From Gammaproteobacteria bacterium HGW-Gammaproteobacteria-1 (GTDB taxonomy: Bacteria; Pseudomonadota; Gammaproteobacteria; Thiohalomonadales; Thiohalomonadaceae): a DNA stretch of 64,000 bases. The notes under the pieces were generated by a model. That model ran no database searches. It saw only the letters and a program-made list of their open reading frames with translations, and was not told the DNA's origin. Positions 48,916-58,092 of this stretch are shown here, piece by piece. A program made the position numbers and the translations under genes. The DNA lies in contig PGZL01000004.1 of assembly GCA_002840095.1 (NCBI GenBank), positions 333,494 to 397,493 of the forward strand. Reading direction: 5' to 3'. Every line of letters begins with the position of its first letter. Position 1 is the stretch's first letter.

Positions 48916-49662
48916 ATGGCCGGACACAGCAAATGGGCCAACATCCAGCACCGCAAGGGGCGTCAGGACGCCAAGCGCGGCAAGATTTTCACCAAACTGA
49001 TTCGTGAAATCACCGTCTCCGCCCGCATGGGCGGCGGCGATCCCGGCGGCAACCCGCGCCTGCGCACCGCCATCGACAAGGCGCTCGACGCCAACATGCC
49101 CAAGGACACCGTCGAACGCGCCATCAAGCGCGGCACCGGCGCCGGCGACGGCGAGAACTACGAGCAGATCCGCTACGAAGGCTACGGCGCCGGCGGCGTA
49201 GCCGTGCTGGTCGACTGTCTCACCGACAACCGCAACCGTACCGTGTCGGAAGTGCGCCACGCCTTTTCCAAGTGCGGCGGCAATCTGGGCACCGACGGCT
49301 CCGTCGCCTACCTGTTCAGCCGCGTCGGCGTACTCAGCTATCCGGTGGGCAGCGACGAGGACCGCATCATGGAAGTCGCCCTCGAGGCCGGCGCCGACGA
49401 CGTCGCCGGCAACGACGACGGCAGCATCGACGTCATCACCGCGCAGGAAAACTTCATCGAGGTGAAGGAGGCGATGATCGCCGCCGGCCTCACCCCGGAA
49501 GTTGCCGAGGTCACCGAGCGTCCCGCCACCACCATCGAGCTGCAACTGGAAGATGCCGAGAAGGTGATGAAGATGGTCGACATGCTGGAAGACCTGGACG
49601 ATGTGCAGAGCGTCTACAGCAACGCCGACTTCAGCGATGAAGTGATGGCTCAGATTCAGTGA
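48916..49662 (+). CDS. yebC: YebC/PmpR family regulator
   Basis: A 248-residue protein with [23 protein letters not shown] at the N-terminus, [20 protein letters not shown] near 60 and the acidic C-terminal domain ([21 protein letters not shown]). The family has been described as transcription regulators and, for some members, as translation factors that help with proline-rich stretches. It precedes ruvC in most Gammaproteobacteria. Its TGA stop lies inside the first unit of a heptamer repeat. Confidence 0.96.
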   Translation: MAGHSKWANIQHRKGRQDAKRGKIFTKLIREITVSARMGGGDPGGNPRLRTAIDKALDANMPKDTVERAIKRGTGAGDGENYEQIRYEGYGAGGVAVLVDCLTDNRNRTVSEVRHAFSKCGGNLGTDGSVAYLFSRVGVLSYPVGSDEDRIMEVALEAGADDVAGNDDGSIDVITAQENFIEVKEAMIAAGLTPEVAEVTERPATTIELQLEDAEKVMKMVDMLEDLDDVQSVYSNADFSDEVMAQIQ

Positions 49663-49750
49663 CAAGATACAAGTTACAAGTTGCAAGTGAAAAGAATGAG
49701 GCGTTGTGCCTCATTGGGCTTTTTCTTGTCACTTGTCACTTGTCACTTGG
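49659..49750. repeat. Heptamer hairpin element (CTTGTCA type) with an inner terminator-like hairpin
   Basis: The left arm GTGACAAG and ATACAAG, TTACAAG, TTGCAAG (49659-49688) faces CTTGTCA repeated three times plus CTTGGGA (49725-49752). In the centre AATGAGGC / GCCTCATT with loop GTTGT (49695-49715) is followed by GGGCTTTTTC and could terminate yebC transcripts. It lies between yebC and ruvC. Confidence 0.88.
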
Positions 49751-49762
49751 GACTGGTTTCTA

Positions 49763-50275
49763 ATGTCCCGCATCTTGGGGATTGACCCGGGCTCGCGCAT
49801 CACCGGTTTCGGCATCATCGACCGTGAAGGGACGCGCAGTGTGTATGTGGCCAGCGGCTGCATCCGCGTGGGCGACGGCGAATTCAACGGCCGGCTGAAG
49901 TCCATCTTCGATGAGTTGCGTGAAGTTGTGGCGACCTACCGGCCGGAACACGTGGCCATCGAGCGGGTGTTCATGGCGCGCAATCCCGATTCCGCCCTCA
50001 AGCTGGGACATGCGCGCGGCGCCGCGCTTTGTGCGGTGTTGATGGATGGGTTGTCGGTGAGCGAATACACTCCGTCGGAGATCAAGCAGGCCACGGTCGG
50101 CAACGGTCGCGCCGACAAGACACAGATCCAGCACATGGTGCAGGCCCTGTTGAAGTTGCCGGCCGCACCGCAGGCGGATGCCGCGGACGCCCTGGCGGTG
50201 GCCCTGTGCCACGTGCATACGGCGCAGACCCAGGGACATCTGGCCATGGCCGCCAAACTGACGGGACGACGGTGA
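49763..50275 (+). CDS. ruvC: Crossover junction endodeoxyribonuclease RuvC
   Basis: A 170-residue Holliday-junction nuclease with the catalytic acids in [14 protein letters not shown] (Asp near 7), in [10 protein letters not shown] (Glu near 68) and in [14 protein letters not shown] near 141. It cuts junctions pulled by RuvAB during recombination repair. ATG 49763 gives the family N-terminus. The stop overlaps the ruvA start (TGATG). Confidence 0.97.
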   Translation: MSRILGIDPGSRITGFGIIDREGTRSVYVASGCIRVGDGEFNGRLKSIFDELREVVATYRPEHVAIERVFMARNPDSALKLGHARGAALCAVLMDGLSVSEYTPSEIKQATVGNGRADKTQIQHMVQALLKLPAAPQADAADALAVALCHVHTAQTQGHLAMAAKLTGRR

Positions 50276-50880
50276 TGATAGGACGCTTGCGCGGCACCCT
50301 GCTCGACAAGAAGCCGCCGCAGCTGCTGCTCGACGTGGGCGGTGTCGGCTACGAGGTGGAGGCGCCCATGAGCACCTTCTACCAGCTGCCCGCCGTGGGC
50401 GGCGAAGTGGTGCTGCATACCCATCTGGTGGTGCGCGAGGATGCCCATCTTCTGTTCGGCTTCGGCAGCGAGCGCGAGCGCAGCCTGTTCCGCGCCCTGA
50501 TCAAGGTCAACGGGGTCGGCGCCAAGATGGCACTGGCGATCCTTTCCGGCATGAATGCCGACACCTTTGCCCGCTGCATCCAGGAAGACGATGCCGCCTC
50601 GCTTACCCGCCTGCCCGGCATCGGCAAGAAGACGGCCGAACGTCTCATCGTCGAAATGCGCGACCGCCTGGCCGACTGGCAGGAGGCGGGCGTGCTGCCG
50701 GTGGTCATGGCCGCGCCGGGCGCCATGGCGCGCGACGAGGTGAAGGATGCGGTCAGCGCCCTGATCGCGCTCGGCTACAAGCCGCCCGAGGCGAGCCGCA
50801 TGGTGAGCGCGGTTGCTACCGACGGACGCAGCTCGGAGGAGATTATCCGCGAGGCACTGAAAGGAGCGATGAAGAAATAG
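50275..50880 (+). CDS. ruvA: Holliday junction DNA helicase subunit RuvA
   Basis: A 201-residue protein: OB-fold ([15 protein letters not shown]), two helix-hairpin-helix units (FRALIKVNGVGAKMALAIL and LTRLPGIGKKTAERL) that bind the junction, and the C-terminal domain that contacts RuvB (DVKDAVSALIALGY-like, EASRMV). The last base of its TAG stop is the first base of a heptamer repeat, which then replaces the whole ruvA-ruvB spacer. Confidence 0.97.
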   Translation: MIGRLRGTLLDKKPPQLLLDVGGVGYEVEAPMSTFYQLPAVGGEVVLHTHLVVREDAHLLFGFGSERERSLFRALIKVNGVGAKMALAILSGMNADTFARCIQEDDAASLTRLPGIGKKTAERLIVEMRDRLADWQEAGVLPVVMAAPGAMARDEVKDAVSALIALGYKPPEASRMVSAVATDGRSSEEIIREALKGAMKK

Positions 50881-51012
50881 TTTCGGGTTTCGAGTTTAAA
50901 GTTTCGAAAAACGTACGACACAATCTTGTCGAAACTCGAAACTCGAAACTCGAAACTCGAAACTCGAAACTCGAAACTCGAAACTCGAAACTCGAAACTC
51001 GAAACTCGAAAC
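50880..51012. repeat. Heptamer hairpin element (TCGAAAC type) between ruvA and ruvB
   Basis: The left arm has four GTTTCGA-type units (50880-50907, one GTTTCGG and one GTTTAAA). The right arm has twelve perfect tandem TCGAAAC units (50929-51012), the longest run in the window. The element begins on the last base of the ruvA stop and ends two bases before the first codon homologous to RuvB. Confidence 0.95.
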
Positions 51013-51013
51013 T

Positions 51014-52063
51014 ACCGACCGCCTGATTACCGCTGCTTCCAGCCACGACGACGAGGCGCTTGATCGCGCCATTCGTCCCCGGCTGCTGGCCGATTACGTC
51101 GGCCAGCAGGCCGTGCGCGAGCAGATGGAAATATTCATCCAGGCGGCGAAGCAGCGGGGCGAAGCCCTCGATCACGTACTGCTGTTCGGTCCGCCGGGCC
51201 TGGGCAAGACCACGCTGGCGCACATCATCGCCCAGGAGATGGGCGTTCATCTGCGTCACACCTCGGGACCGGTGCTGGAACGTCCCGGCGATCTGGCCGC
51301 GCTGTTGACCAACCTGGAGCCGCACGACGTGCTGTTCGTGGATGAAATCCACCGCCTGTCACCGGTGGTGGAGGAGGTGCTCTATCCCGCACTGGAAGAC
51401 TATCAGCTCGACATCATGATTGGCGAAGGGCCGGCGGCGCGCTCCATCAAGCTGGATCTGCCGCCGTTCACGCTGGTCGGCGCCACCACCCGCGCCGGTC
51501 TGCTCACCTCGCCGCTGCGCGACCGCTTCGGCATCGTGCAGCGGCTGGAGTTCTACAACGTCGACGAGCTGCAATCCATCGTCACCCGCTCGGCGCGCAT
51601 CCTCGGCGTGCAGATCGAACCCAGGGGCGCGCACGAAATCGCGCGCCGCTCGCGCGGTACGCCGCGTATCGCCAACCGCCTGCTGCGCCGCGTGCGCGAT
51701 TACGCCGAGGTCAAGTCCGACGGCTGCATCACCGATGCCGTGGCCGAGCGCGCACTGGACATGCTCGACGTGGACGGCAACGGCTTCGACGTGATGGACC
51801 GCAAGCTTTTGCTGGCGGTGATCGAAAAATTCGATGGCGGCCCGGTCGGCATCGACAGCCTGGCGGCGGCCATCGGCGAGGAGCGCGGCACCATCGAGGA
51901 TGTGCTGGAGCCGTTCCTGATCCAGCAGGGCTTTCTCATGCGTACGCCCCGCGGCCGTACCGCCACCAGCAATGCCTATCTGCATTTCGGTTTCACCCCG
52001 CCGCCGTCGGCGGCACGCACCCTGCAACAGGCGCTGGAACTAAACGGCGGCAAGAGTGACTAA
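51014..52063 (+). CDS. ruvB: Holliday junction DNA helicase RuvB, no conventional start codon
   Basis: The ATPase motor that drives branch migration with RuvA. RuvB sequence is readable from ACC at 51014 ([10 protein letters not shown], then [14 protein letters not shown]) to the end; the P-loop is [10 protein letters not shown] near 64, Walker B is LFVDEIHRL near 110, the sensor is GATTRAG near 157, and the winged helix is complete. Length is normal, 349 residues. The frame has no ATG, GTG or TTG between the in-frame TAA at 50897 and GTG at 51113, because the 12-copy heptamer run occupies the expected start region. Possible starts are CTG (51023), ATT (51026) or GTG (51113); the last would lose 33 residues. 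Confidence 0.93.
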   Translation, partial: TDRLITAASSHDDEALDRAIRPRLLADYVGQQAVREQMEIFIQAAKQRGEALDHVLLFGPPGLGKTTLAHIIAQEMGVHLRHTSGPVLERPGDLAALLTNLEPHDVLFVDEIHRLSPVVEEVLYPALEDYQLDIMIGEGPAARSIKLDLPPFTLVGATTRAGLLTSPLRDRFGIVQRLEFYNVDELQSIVTRSARILGVQIEPRGAHEIARRSRGTPRIANRLLRRVRDYAEVKSDGCITDAVAERALDMLDVDGNGFDVMDRKLLLAVIEKFDGGPVGIDSLAAAIGEERGTIEDVLEPFLIQQGFLMRTPRGRTATSNAYLHFGFTPPPSAARTLQQALELNGGKSD

Positions 52064-52463
52064 GGTGTCGACGTTCGACTGGCCGGTACGCGTCTATTAC
52101 GAGGATACCGACTCCGGCGGGTTGGTGTATTACGCCAACTACCTCAAGTTCATGGAGCGGGCGCGCAGCGAATGGCTGCGCAGTCTGGGGTTCGAGCAGG
52201 ACGCGCTGATTCGTGACGCAGCCGTCATTTTTGCGGTGCGTTCGGTGCAGGTGGAATATTTGCGTCCGGCGCGCTTCAACGATGCCCTGACGGTGAGCGC
52301 CGCAGTGGTGCAGTCCGGTGGTGCCAGCATCACCTTTGCGCAGGAAGTGCGTCGCGGCGATGAGGTGTTGTGCAGCGGCACGGTGAAGATCGCCAGCCTC
52401 GATGCCGTCACCCTGCGCCCGAAGCCGGTACCGGCGCAGATTGCGGCGGCGATCGGCGGATAG
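52056..52463 (+). CDS. ybgC: Tol-Pal system-associated acyl-CoA thioesterase YbgC
   Basis: A 135-residue hotdog-fold thioesterase with the YbgC active-site block [27 protein letters not shown] near 13, in which the Asp acts in hydrolysis. It hydrolyses short-chain acyl-CoA or acyl-ACP and is the usual first gene of the tol-pal operon. The start is the GTG at 52056, which overlaps the ruvB end by eight bases, and it is 52 bases before tolQ. Confidence 0.93.
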   Translation: MTKVSTFDWPVRVYYEDTDSGGLVYYANYLKFMERARSEWLRSLGFEQDALIRDAAVIFAVRSVQVEYLRPARFNDALTVSAAVVQSGGASITFAQEVRRGDEVLCSGTVKIASLDAVTLRPKPVPAQIAAAIGG

Positions 52464-52515
52464 TTTTTGACCGCGCGGGTTTTCGCGTACGAATTGAGAC
52501 AGGTAACAAGCAAGG

Positions 52516-53193
52516 ATGAATACCGACCTTTCCCTCTGGAGCCTCTTCACCGGAGCCAGCCTGCTGGTGCAGGCGGTGATGCTGCTGCTGCTCGTGGTGT
52601 CCATCATTTCCTGGGGACAGATTATCGCCAAGTGGCGCCTGCTCAAGGCTGCCAGCCATGACGCCGACACCTTCGAAAAACGTTTCTGGTCCGGCATCGA
52701 TCTGGTCGAGCTGTACAAGCAGGTGGCGAAGGTTCGCGACGGCAACGACGGCATGGCCGGGTTGTTCGAGGCCGGGTTCGGTGAGTTCGCCCGTCTCCGC
52801 CGCCAGGGCGGGGTCGAGCCCATGGCCGTGGTCGAAGGCGCGCAACGCGCCATGCGCGTAGCGCTGAGTCGCGAAATCGATCGCCTGGAAGCCAATCTCT
52901 CGTTTCTCGCCACGGTCGGTTCCACCAGCCCCTACATCGGCCTGTTCGGCACCGTGTGGGGCATCATGAATTCCTTCCGCGCCCTGGGTGCGGTGCAGCA
53001 GGCCACCCTGGCCATGGTGGCGCCCGGCATCGCCGAGGCGCTCATCGCCACCGCCATGGGCCTGTTTGCGGCCATTCCCGCCGTCATCGCCTACAACCGC
53101 TACGCCAATGACGTGGAGCGACTGGTGAACCGCTACGAGGCCTACACCGAAGAGTTCTCCACCCTGTTGCAGCGCCAGGCGCATACCAAATGA
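52516..53193 (+). CDS. tolQ: Tol-Pal system protein TolQ
   Basis: A 225-residue inner-membrane protein with three helices (about 16-38, 130-152, 170-190). The GSTSPYIGLFGTVWGIM block near 135 and the following AIPAVIAYN near 190 are typical. With TolR it uses the proton motive force to drive TolA. AAGGA precedes the ATG. It overlaps tolR by four bases. Confidence 0.97.
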   Translation: MNTDLSLWSLFTGASLLVQAVMLLLLVVSIISWGQIIAKWRLLKAASHDADTFEKRFWSGIDLVELYKQVAKVRDGNDGMAGLFEAGFGEFARLRRQGGVEPMAVVEGAQRAMRVALSREIDRLEANLSFLATVGSTSPYIGLFGTVWGIMNSFRALGAVQQATLAMVAPGIAEALIATAMGLFAAIPAVIAYNRYANDVERLVNRYEAYTEEFSTLLQRQAHTK

Positions 53194-53624
53194 GCGGTGG
53201 CGTCGCCTACCGGCACAAACGCAAAAAGCCCATGGGCGAGATCAACGTGGTGCCCTATATCGACGTCATGCTGGTGTTGCTGGTGATCTTCATGATTACC
53301 GCGCCGTTGCTCACCCAGGGCGTGAAAGTGGAACTGCCCCAGGCCGCGGCGGAAACGGTGCCGCCGGCCGCGATACCGCCGCTGGTGGTGACGGTGGACG
53401 CCCAGGGTGATTTGCACTACACCAAGGGCAGTGAACGCCCGCTACGGCTGGATGCCGAAAGCATGGCGGTGCGCGTGGCGGCCGAACTGCGCATCAATCC
53501 CAAGACGCCGGTGTATGTGCGCGGCGACAGAAACGTCGCCTACGGCAAGGTGGTGGCGGTGATGGCCATGTTGCAGCAGGCCGGGGTGACGGGCGTGGGT
53601 CTGCTCACGGAGACGCCGGAATGA
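53190..53624 (+). CDS. tolR: Tol-Pal system protein TolR
   Basis: A 144-residue ExbD/TolR protein with one N-terminal membrane helix (about 20-42, MGEINVVPYIDVMLVLLVIFM) that carries the essential Asp near 23, and a periplasmic dimerisation domain. The proton path runs between it and TolQ. The gene overlaps tolQ. A 53-base gap precedes tolA. Confidence 0.96.
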   Translation: MSGGVAYRHKRKKPMGEINVVPYIDVMLVLLVIFMITAPLLTQGVKVELPQAAAETVPPAAIPPLVVTVDAQGDLHYTKGSERPLRLDAESMAVRVAAELRINPKTPVYVRGDRNVAYGKVVAVMAMLQQAGVTGVGLLTETPE

Positions 53625-53677
53625 AGCCGTGCGCCGTTGCAGTGCATGTTTTGTTACATCGTTAGGAACGCTATTCG

Positions 53678-54556
53678 ATGTCGGGCAGGTTCGCTCCCTA
53701 TGGCTGGTCGCTGCTGCTGCATGCCCTGCTGGTGGTACTGCTCAGCATAAGCCTGCACGCGCCCGCGCCGCGGCCGCAGCCGGCAGGCCAGCCGCAGGCG
53801 GAGGTGGAGCCGATCCAGGCCAAGGCGGTGGACGAGTCGGTGGTGCAGGCGGAGGTCGAGCGGCTGCGTACCGAGGCGCGCCGGCAGCAACAGCAGGAAG
53901 ACGCGCGGCGCAAGCAGTTGCAGGATGAGGCGCAACGGGCGAAGGAAACACGCCAGCGCGAGGAGCAGCGTGCCGCAGAACTCAAACGCCGCGCCGCGGA
54001 GGAACAGAAACAGCGCGCGGTCGCCGAGCAGGAGCGCAAGGCGAAGGAGGCGGCGGAGCAAAAGCGGCTGACCGAGCTGAAGAAGGCACAGGCCGAAGCG
54101 GAGCAGAAACGCGTCGCCGAGGAGAAGCGCGCCGCGGAACTGGCGGCGCAGCGCAAGCAGGAAGAAGATGCGCGCAAGAAGGCGCTCGCCGAGCAGGAAC
54201 TGAAGGCGAAAATGGCAGAAGAGGACCGCCGGCTGAGCGCCGAGGCCCAGAAACAGGCGCAGGAGCGTGCACGGCAGAATGCCACGCTGACGCAGCGCTA
54301 CATTGCCGATATCCGCAACAAGGTGGAGCGCAATTGGCTGCGGCCGTCCAACGTGCGTCCTGGCATGACCTGCACGGTGCTGGTGCAGCAGCTGCCCACC
54401 GGTGATGTGGTGAGCGTGCGCATCACTCGCGGCAGCGGCGACGCGGTGTTCGACCGCTCGGTGGAGAACGCCGTGTACAAGACCAAGTCGCTGCCGCCGG
54501 CACCGGTGCCGGAGGTTTGGGAACGTGAGATCGAATTCATCTTCGAAGCGAGGTAG
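53678..54556 (+). CDS. tolA: Tol-Pal system protein TolA
   Basis: A 292-residue protein with an N-terminal membrane helix (about 7-25, LLLHALLVVLLSISLHA), a long Ala/Glu/Lys/Arg coiled coil (about 55-195) and the globular C-terminal domain (about 200-292, YIADIRNKVERNWLRPS...) that binds TolB/Pal. It transmits energy from TolQR to the outer membrane. Confidence 0.95.
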   Translation: MSGRFAPYGWSLLLHALLVVLLSISLHAPAPRPQPAGQPQAEVEPIQAKAVDESVVQAEVERLRTEARRQQQQEDARRKQLQDEAQRAKETRQREEQRAAELKRRAAEEQKQRAVAEQERKAKEAAEQKRLTELKKAQAEAEQKRVAEEKRAAELAAQRKQEEDARKKALAEQELKAKMAEEDRRLSAEAQKQAQERARQNATLTQRYIADIRNKVERNWLRPSNVRPGMTCTVLVQQLPTGDVVSVRITRGSGDAVFDRSVENAVYKTKSLPPAPVPEVWEREIEFIFEAR

Positions 54557-54569
54557 CCTTTTGAACGCG

Positions 54570-55871
54570 ATGAAAACATTGCTGTTGTGTTGCCTGCTGC
54601 TGGCAGGCACGGCACAGGCGCGACTCAGCATCGAAATCACCCAGGGTATGGAGGGCGCCATGCCCATCGCCGTGGTGCCCTTCGGCTGGAGCGGCGCCGG
54701 CGGCGTGCCGGCGGAGGACGTCGCCGCCATCATCAGCGCCGATCTGGCGCGCAGCGGCCAGTTCGCGCCGCTGGACGTGCAGGGCCTGCCGCAGCGTCCG
54801 GTGGACGGCCGTGACGTGAACTTCAATCTGTGGCGCGGCGCCGGCAGCGACAACCTGGTCATCGGCCGGGTGGAGCTGCGCGACGGCCGTTACCAGGTGC
54901 AGTTCCAACTGTTCGACGCGGTGCGCGGCGTGCAGCTGGCCGGCTACAGCCTGCAGACCGACGCCACCCGCCTGCGCCGGGTGGCGCACCAAATCGCCGA
55001 CATCATCTTCCAGCGCCTGACCGGGCAGCGCGGCGCCTTTGACACCCACATCGCCTACGTCACCGTGGAAAACCTGGAAGCGGGCAAGCGCCGCTTCCGG
55101 CTGGAAGTGGCCGATGCCGACGGCCACAACGAACAGGTGATCCTCACCTCCGGCCAGCCGCTGCTGTCGCCGGCCTGGGCGCCGGACGGACGCCGTCTGG
55201 CCTATGTGTCCTTCGAGGATGGCCGCTCGATGATCTATCTGCAGGACATTGCCAGCGGCAACCGGCAGAAGGTGGCGGAGTTTTCCGGCCTGAACAGTGC
55301 ACCCGAGTTCTCCCCCGACGGCCGGCGCCTGGCGCTCACCCTGTCGCGCGACGGCAACCCGGAAATCTACGTGCTGGAGCTGGCCGGCGGCCGGCTCGCG
55401 CGGGTGACGCAGCATTTCGCCATCGACACCGAGCCGGTGTGGACGGCGGACGGCCGCGGCCTGTATTTCACCTCGGATCGCGGCGGCCGGCCGCAGATCT
55501 ACCGCGTACAGATTGACGACGGCGGCCGGCCGCTGGGTTCGCCGCAACGGGTCACCTTCGAGGGCAGTTACAACGCCAGCCCGGCACTGTCCGCCGACGG
55601 CAAGCGGCTGGCGATGGTGCACGGCGACGGCAAGCGTTACCGGGTTGCCGTGCTGGAACTGGACAGCAGCACCCTGCGGGTGCTGACCGATACCCGGCAG
55701 GACGAATCCCCCAGCTTTGCCCCCAATGGCACCATGGTGCTCTACGCCACCGAGGTGGGGGATCGCGGGGTACTGGAAGCGGTTTCGGCGGACGGTCGGG
55801 CGCGGCAGCGGCTGGGCCTGAAAAAGGGCGACGTGCGTGAACCGGCCTGGTCACCATTCTTCGGCGAATAG
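54570..55871 (+). CDS. tolB: Tol-Pal system protein TolB
   Basis: A 433-residue periplasmic protein. A Sec signal (KTLLLCCLLLAGTAQA) is followed by an N-terminal domain (about 20-150) and a six-blade beta-propeller of SPAWAPDGRRLAY-type repeats (near 190, 235, 280, 320, 365, 410). It docks Pal and TolA. The ATG at 54570 is preferred over TTG at 54561. It is followed by pal after 11 bases. Confidence 0.97.
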   Translation: MKTLLLCCLLLAGTAQARLSIEITQGMEGAMPIAVVPFGWSGAGGVPAEDVAAIISADLARSGQFAPLDVQGLPQRPVDGRDVNFNLWRGAGSDNLVIGRVELRDGRYQVQFQLFDAVRGVQLAGYSLQTDATRLRRVAHQIADIIFQRLTGQRGAFDTHIAYVTVENLEAGKRRFRLEVADADGHNEQVILTSGQPLLSPAWAPDGRRLAYVSFEDGRSMIYLQDIASGNRQKVAEFSGLNSAPEFSPDGRRLALTLSRDGNPEIYVLELAGGRLARVTQHFAIDTEPVWTADGRGLYFTSDRGGRPQIYRVQIDDGGRPLGSPQRVTFEGSYNASPALSADGKRLAMVHGDGKRYRVAVLELDSSTLRVLTDTRQDESPSFAPNGTMVLYATEVGDRGVLEAVSADGRARQRLGLKKGDVREPAWSPFFGE

Positions 55872-55882
55872 GAGTTAGAGAC

Positions 55883-56431
55883 ATGAACAGCAGACGCAGG
55901 GCGTTGTGGGCAGTCGGTTTGAGCAGTCTGATGCTGGTCGCGTGCGGTAGCCTGGAGGAGCGGCCGGAGGACGTGCCGGTGGAGGAGCGCGGCATCGGCG
56001 CCGGCGAGGGACAGCCCCGTGACGGCGCCGAGGCCGGCGGGGCGCAGCTGGGCGGTGAGATGGGCGTATCGCCGCTGTCCGACCCGGCCAGTCCGCTGTC
56101 GAAGCGGGTCATCTACTTTGCCTTCGACAGCAGCGAGGTGACGCCGGAAAGCCGCGATCTGATCGCGGCCCACGCCGGCTACCTGGCGCAGAACCCGGAG
56201 GTTTCGGTGGTGCTGGAAGGCCATGCGGACGAAAGCGGCTCGCGCGAATACAATCTGGCCCTGGGCGAGCGCCGTGCCAAGGCGGTGGAACGCCTGATGA
56301 CGCTGCAGGGGGTGAGTGCGCGTCAATTGCAGGTGATCAGTTTCGGCGAGGAGCGACCAGTGGCCTTTGCGCATGACGAATCCGCATGGCGGTTGAACCG
56401 CCGCGTCGAACTGCTCTATTCGGGATACTGA
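55883..56431 (+). CDS. pal: Peptidoglycan-associated lipoprotein Pal
   Basis: A 182-residue outer-membrane lipoprotein. The lipobox LVAC gives Cys21 after a signal peptide; an acidic, Pro-rich linker (about 25-60) leads to an OmpA-like domain with VIYFAFDSSEVTPESRDL near 75 and GHADESGSREYNLALGERRA near 113, the peptidoglycan-binding region. GAGTTAGAG precedes the ATG. Confidence 0.97.
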   Translation: MNSRRRALWAVGLSSLMLVACGSLEERPEDVPVEERGIGAGEGQPRDGAEAGGAQLGGEMGVSPLSDPASPLSKRVIYFAFDSSEVTPESRDLIAAHAGYLAQNPEVSVVLEGHADESGSREYNLALGERRAKAVERLMTLQGVSARQLQVISFGEERPVAFAHDESAWRLNRRVELLYSGY

Positions 56432-56434
56432 TCT

Positions 56435-57304
56435 ATGAAACGACAGAACACAGAAGGCCGCCTGCGGAAGACGGCATTGCCGCTGGTGGCGGCGCTCATC
56501 GCGGCGGCGGCATGGCCGGCGTATGGCGCCGAGTCGCTGGAGGATCGCGTAGGCCGCCTGGAGCGGCAGATGGAAAGCCAGGCGCTGGTGGAGATGGCGA
56601 CGCGCCTGGACCGACTGGAGCAGGAGGTGCAGCAGCTGCGCGGCCAGATGGAGGAGCAGGGTCACGCCGTGGCGGAGCTGCGCCAGCGTCAACGCGATCT
56701 CTACCTCGACATCGATCGCCGGATGTCCCGCCTGGAGCGCGAAGGCGGCGGCGTTGCGCCGCAGCCCCTGTCGGCCACGCCGGCTCCGGCGCCCGTCCCG
56801 ACAGCCCCCGCCGTAGCAGTGGCACCCGCTCCGGCGTCTGCCCCGGCCCCGACGGCACCCGCGGCGGCCCCGGCTCCCGCTCCGGTCGTGACCCCGGCCG
56901 CGACTGCTGCCGCTGCCGATCGGGAACGCGACGCCTACCAGCAGGCCTTCAATCAGTTGCGCGATCTGCGCTACGAACAGGCCATCACCGCCTTCCGCGC
57001 CTTCCTCAAGGAATATCCGGATGGGCGTTACGGCCATATCGCCCAGTACTGGATCGGCGAGGCCAACTACGCCCAGCGCAACTTCAAGCAGGCCGTGGCC
57101 GATTACCGGGTGCTGATCCAGCATTATCCCAAGAGTCCCAAGCTGGCCGAGGCGATGCTGAAGATCGGTTACAGCCAGTATGAGCTGGGCGACAAGGCCG
57201 AGGCGCGCAAGATGCTGACCGAACTGGCCAAGCTCTATCCCGATACCACGGAAGCAGGCCAGGCCAACGCCTTCCTGCAAAAGATGCGCGGCGAAGGCAA
57301 CTGA
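56435..57304 (+). CDS. cpoB: Tol-Pal system protein CpoB (YbgF)
   Basis: A 289-residue periplasmic protein with a signal peptide (to GAES), an N-terminal coiled coil for trimerisation (about 30-105, SLEDRVGRLERQMESQ), a long Pro/Ala linker (about 108-165) and TPR repeats (about 168-285, YQQAFNQLRDLRYEQAITAFRAFL). It coordinates peptidoglycan synthesis with outer-membrane constriction in cell division. Confidence 0.95.
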   Translation: MKRQNTEGRLRKTALPLVAALIAAAAWPAYGAESLEDRVGRLERQMESQALVEMATRLDRLEQEVQQLRGQMEEQGHAVAELRQRQRDLYLDIDRRMSRLEREGGGVAPQPLSATPAPAPVPTAPAVAVAPAPASAPAPTAPAAAPAPAPVVTPAATAAAADRERDAYQQAFNQLRDLRYEQAITAFRAFLKEYPDGRYGHIAQYWIGEANYAQRNFKQAVADYRVLIQHYPKSPKLAEAMLKIGYSQYELGDKAEARKMLTELAKLYPDTTEAGQANAFLQKMRGEGN

Positions 57305-57330
57305 TAGACTCCTGTATACTTCAACCCCCT

Positions 57331-57400
57331 GCCGCAGAGACGCAGAGGCGCTGAGGAATAAGCCGGTAATTTCTCCGCGCCTCTGCGTCTCTGCGGCAAG
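57331..57400. repeat. CGCAGAGA-type hairpin repeat
   Basis: TGCCGCAGAGACGCAGAGGC from 57331 and GCCTCTGCGTCTCTGCGGCA ending near 57399 form a clean hairpin of about 25 pairs over a loop of about 20. It lies between cpoB and queE and is the most regular member of its class. Confidence 0.88.
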
Positions 57401-57444
57401 TGGTTTTGATTTGCCGATCTCCAGCGAGTAGTTTCCGGATTCCC

Positions 57445-58092
57445 ATGGACGAAGCACGTCTGCGCATTACTGAAATCTTTTTCTCCCTGCAGGGCGAGTC
57501 ACGCAGCGCGGGCTTCCCTACGGTATTCGTGCGCCTGACCGGCTGCCCGCTGCGCTGCTCCTACTGCGATACCGAATATGCCTTCAGCGGCGGCGAGTGG
57601 ATGACGCTGGACGCGGTACTGGCGCAGGTGGCGGAATACGGCGCGCACCATGTCTGCGTCACCGGCGGCGAACCGCTGGCGCAGCGCGCCTGCCTGGCCC
57701 TGCTGGCGCGCCTGTGCGATGCCGGCTACGAGGTGTCGCTGGAAACCAGCGGCGCACTCGACGTGGCAGGGGTGGATCCGCGGGTAATCAAGGTCATGGA
57801 CCTGAAGACCCCGGGCTCGGGGGAGGCGGGAAAGAACCGCTACCAGAATATTGAGTGGCTGACCGCGCAGGATCAGATCAAGCTGGTGCTGTGCGATCGT
57901 GCCGACTACGAATGGGCGCGGGAGATCATCGCGCGTTATGACCTGACGACGCGCGGCGAGGTGTTGCTGTCGCCCTGCCACGGCCGCCTCGAGCCGGTGC
58001 GGCTGGCGGAATGGATCCTGCAGGACCGCCTGCCGGTGCGTTTTCAGTTGCAGCTGCACAAGATCCTGTGGGGCGAGGAGCGGGGTAAATGA
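57445..58092 (+). CDS. queE: 7-carboxy-7-deazaguanine synthase QueE
   Basis: A 215-residue radical-SAM enzyme in queuosine/7-deazaguanine synthesis that converts CPH4 to CDG. The iron-sulfur ligands are [13 protein letters not shown] near 32 (CX3CX2C), with SAM-binding VTGGEPL near 73. The C-terminal half is short, as in proteobacterial QueE. The start at 57445 fits [19 protein letters not shown]. It overlaps queC by four bases. Confidence 0.96.
   Translation: MDEARLRITEIFFSLQGESRSAGFPTVFVRLTGCPLRCSYCDTEYAFSGGEWMTLDAVLAQVAEYGAHHVCVTGGEPLAQRACLALLARLCDAGYEVSLETSGALDVAGVDPRVIKVMDLKTPGSGEAGKNRYQNIEWLTAQDQIKLVLCDRADYEWAREIIARYDLTTRGEVLLSPCHGRLEPVRLAEWILQDRLPVRFQLQLHKILWGEERGK

Noticed and set aside
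50929..51012. Twelve perfect tandem repeats as a CRISPR array
   Set aside because: The units are contiguous 7-base copies with no unique spacers, and no cas gene is near.
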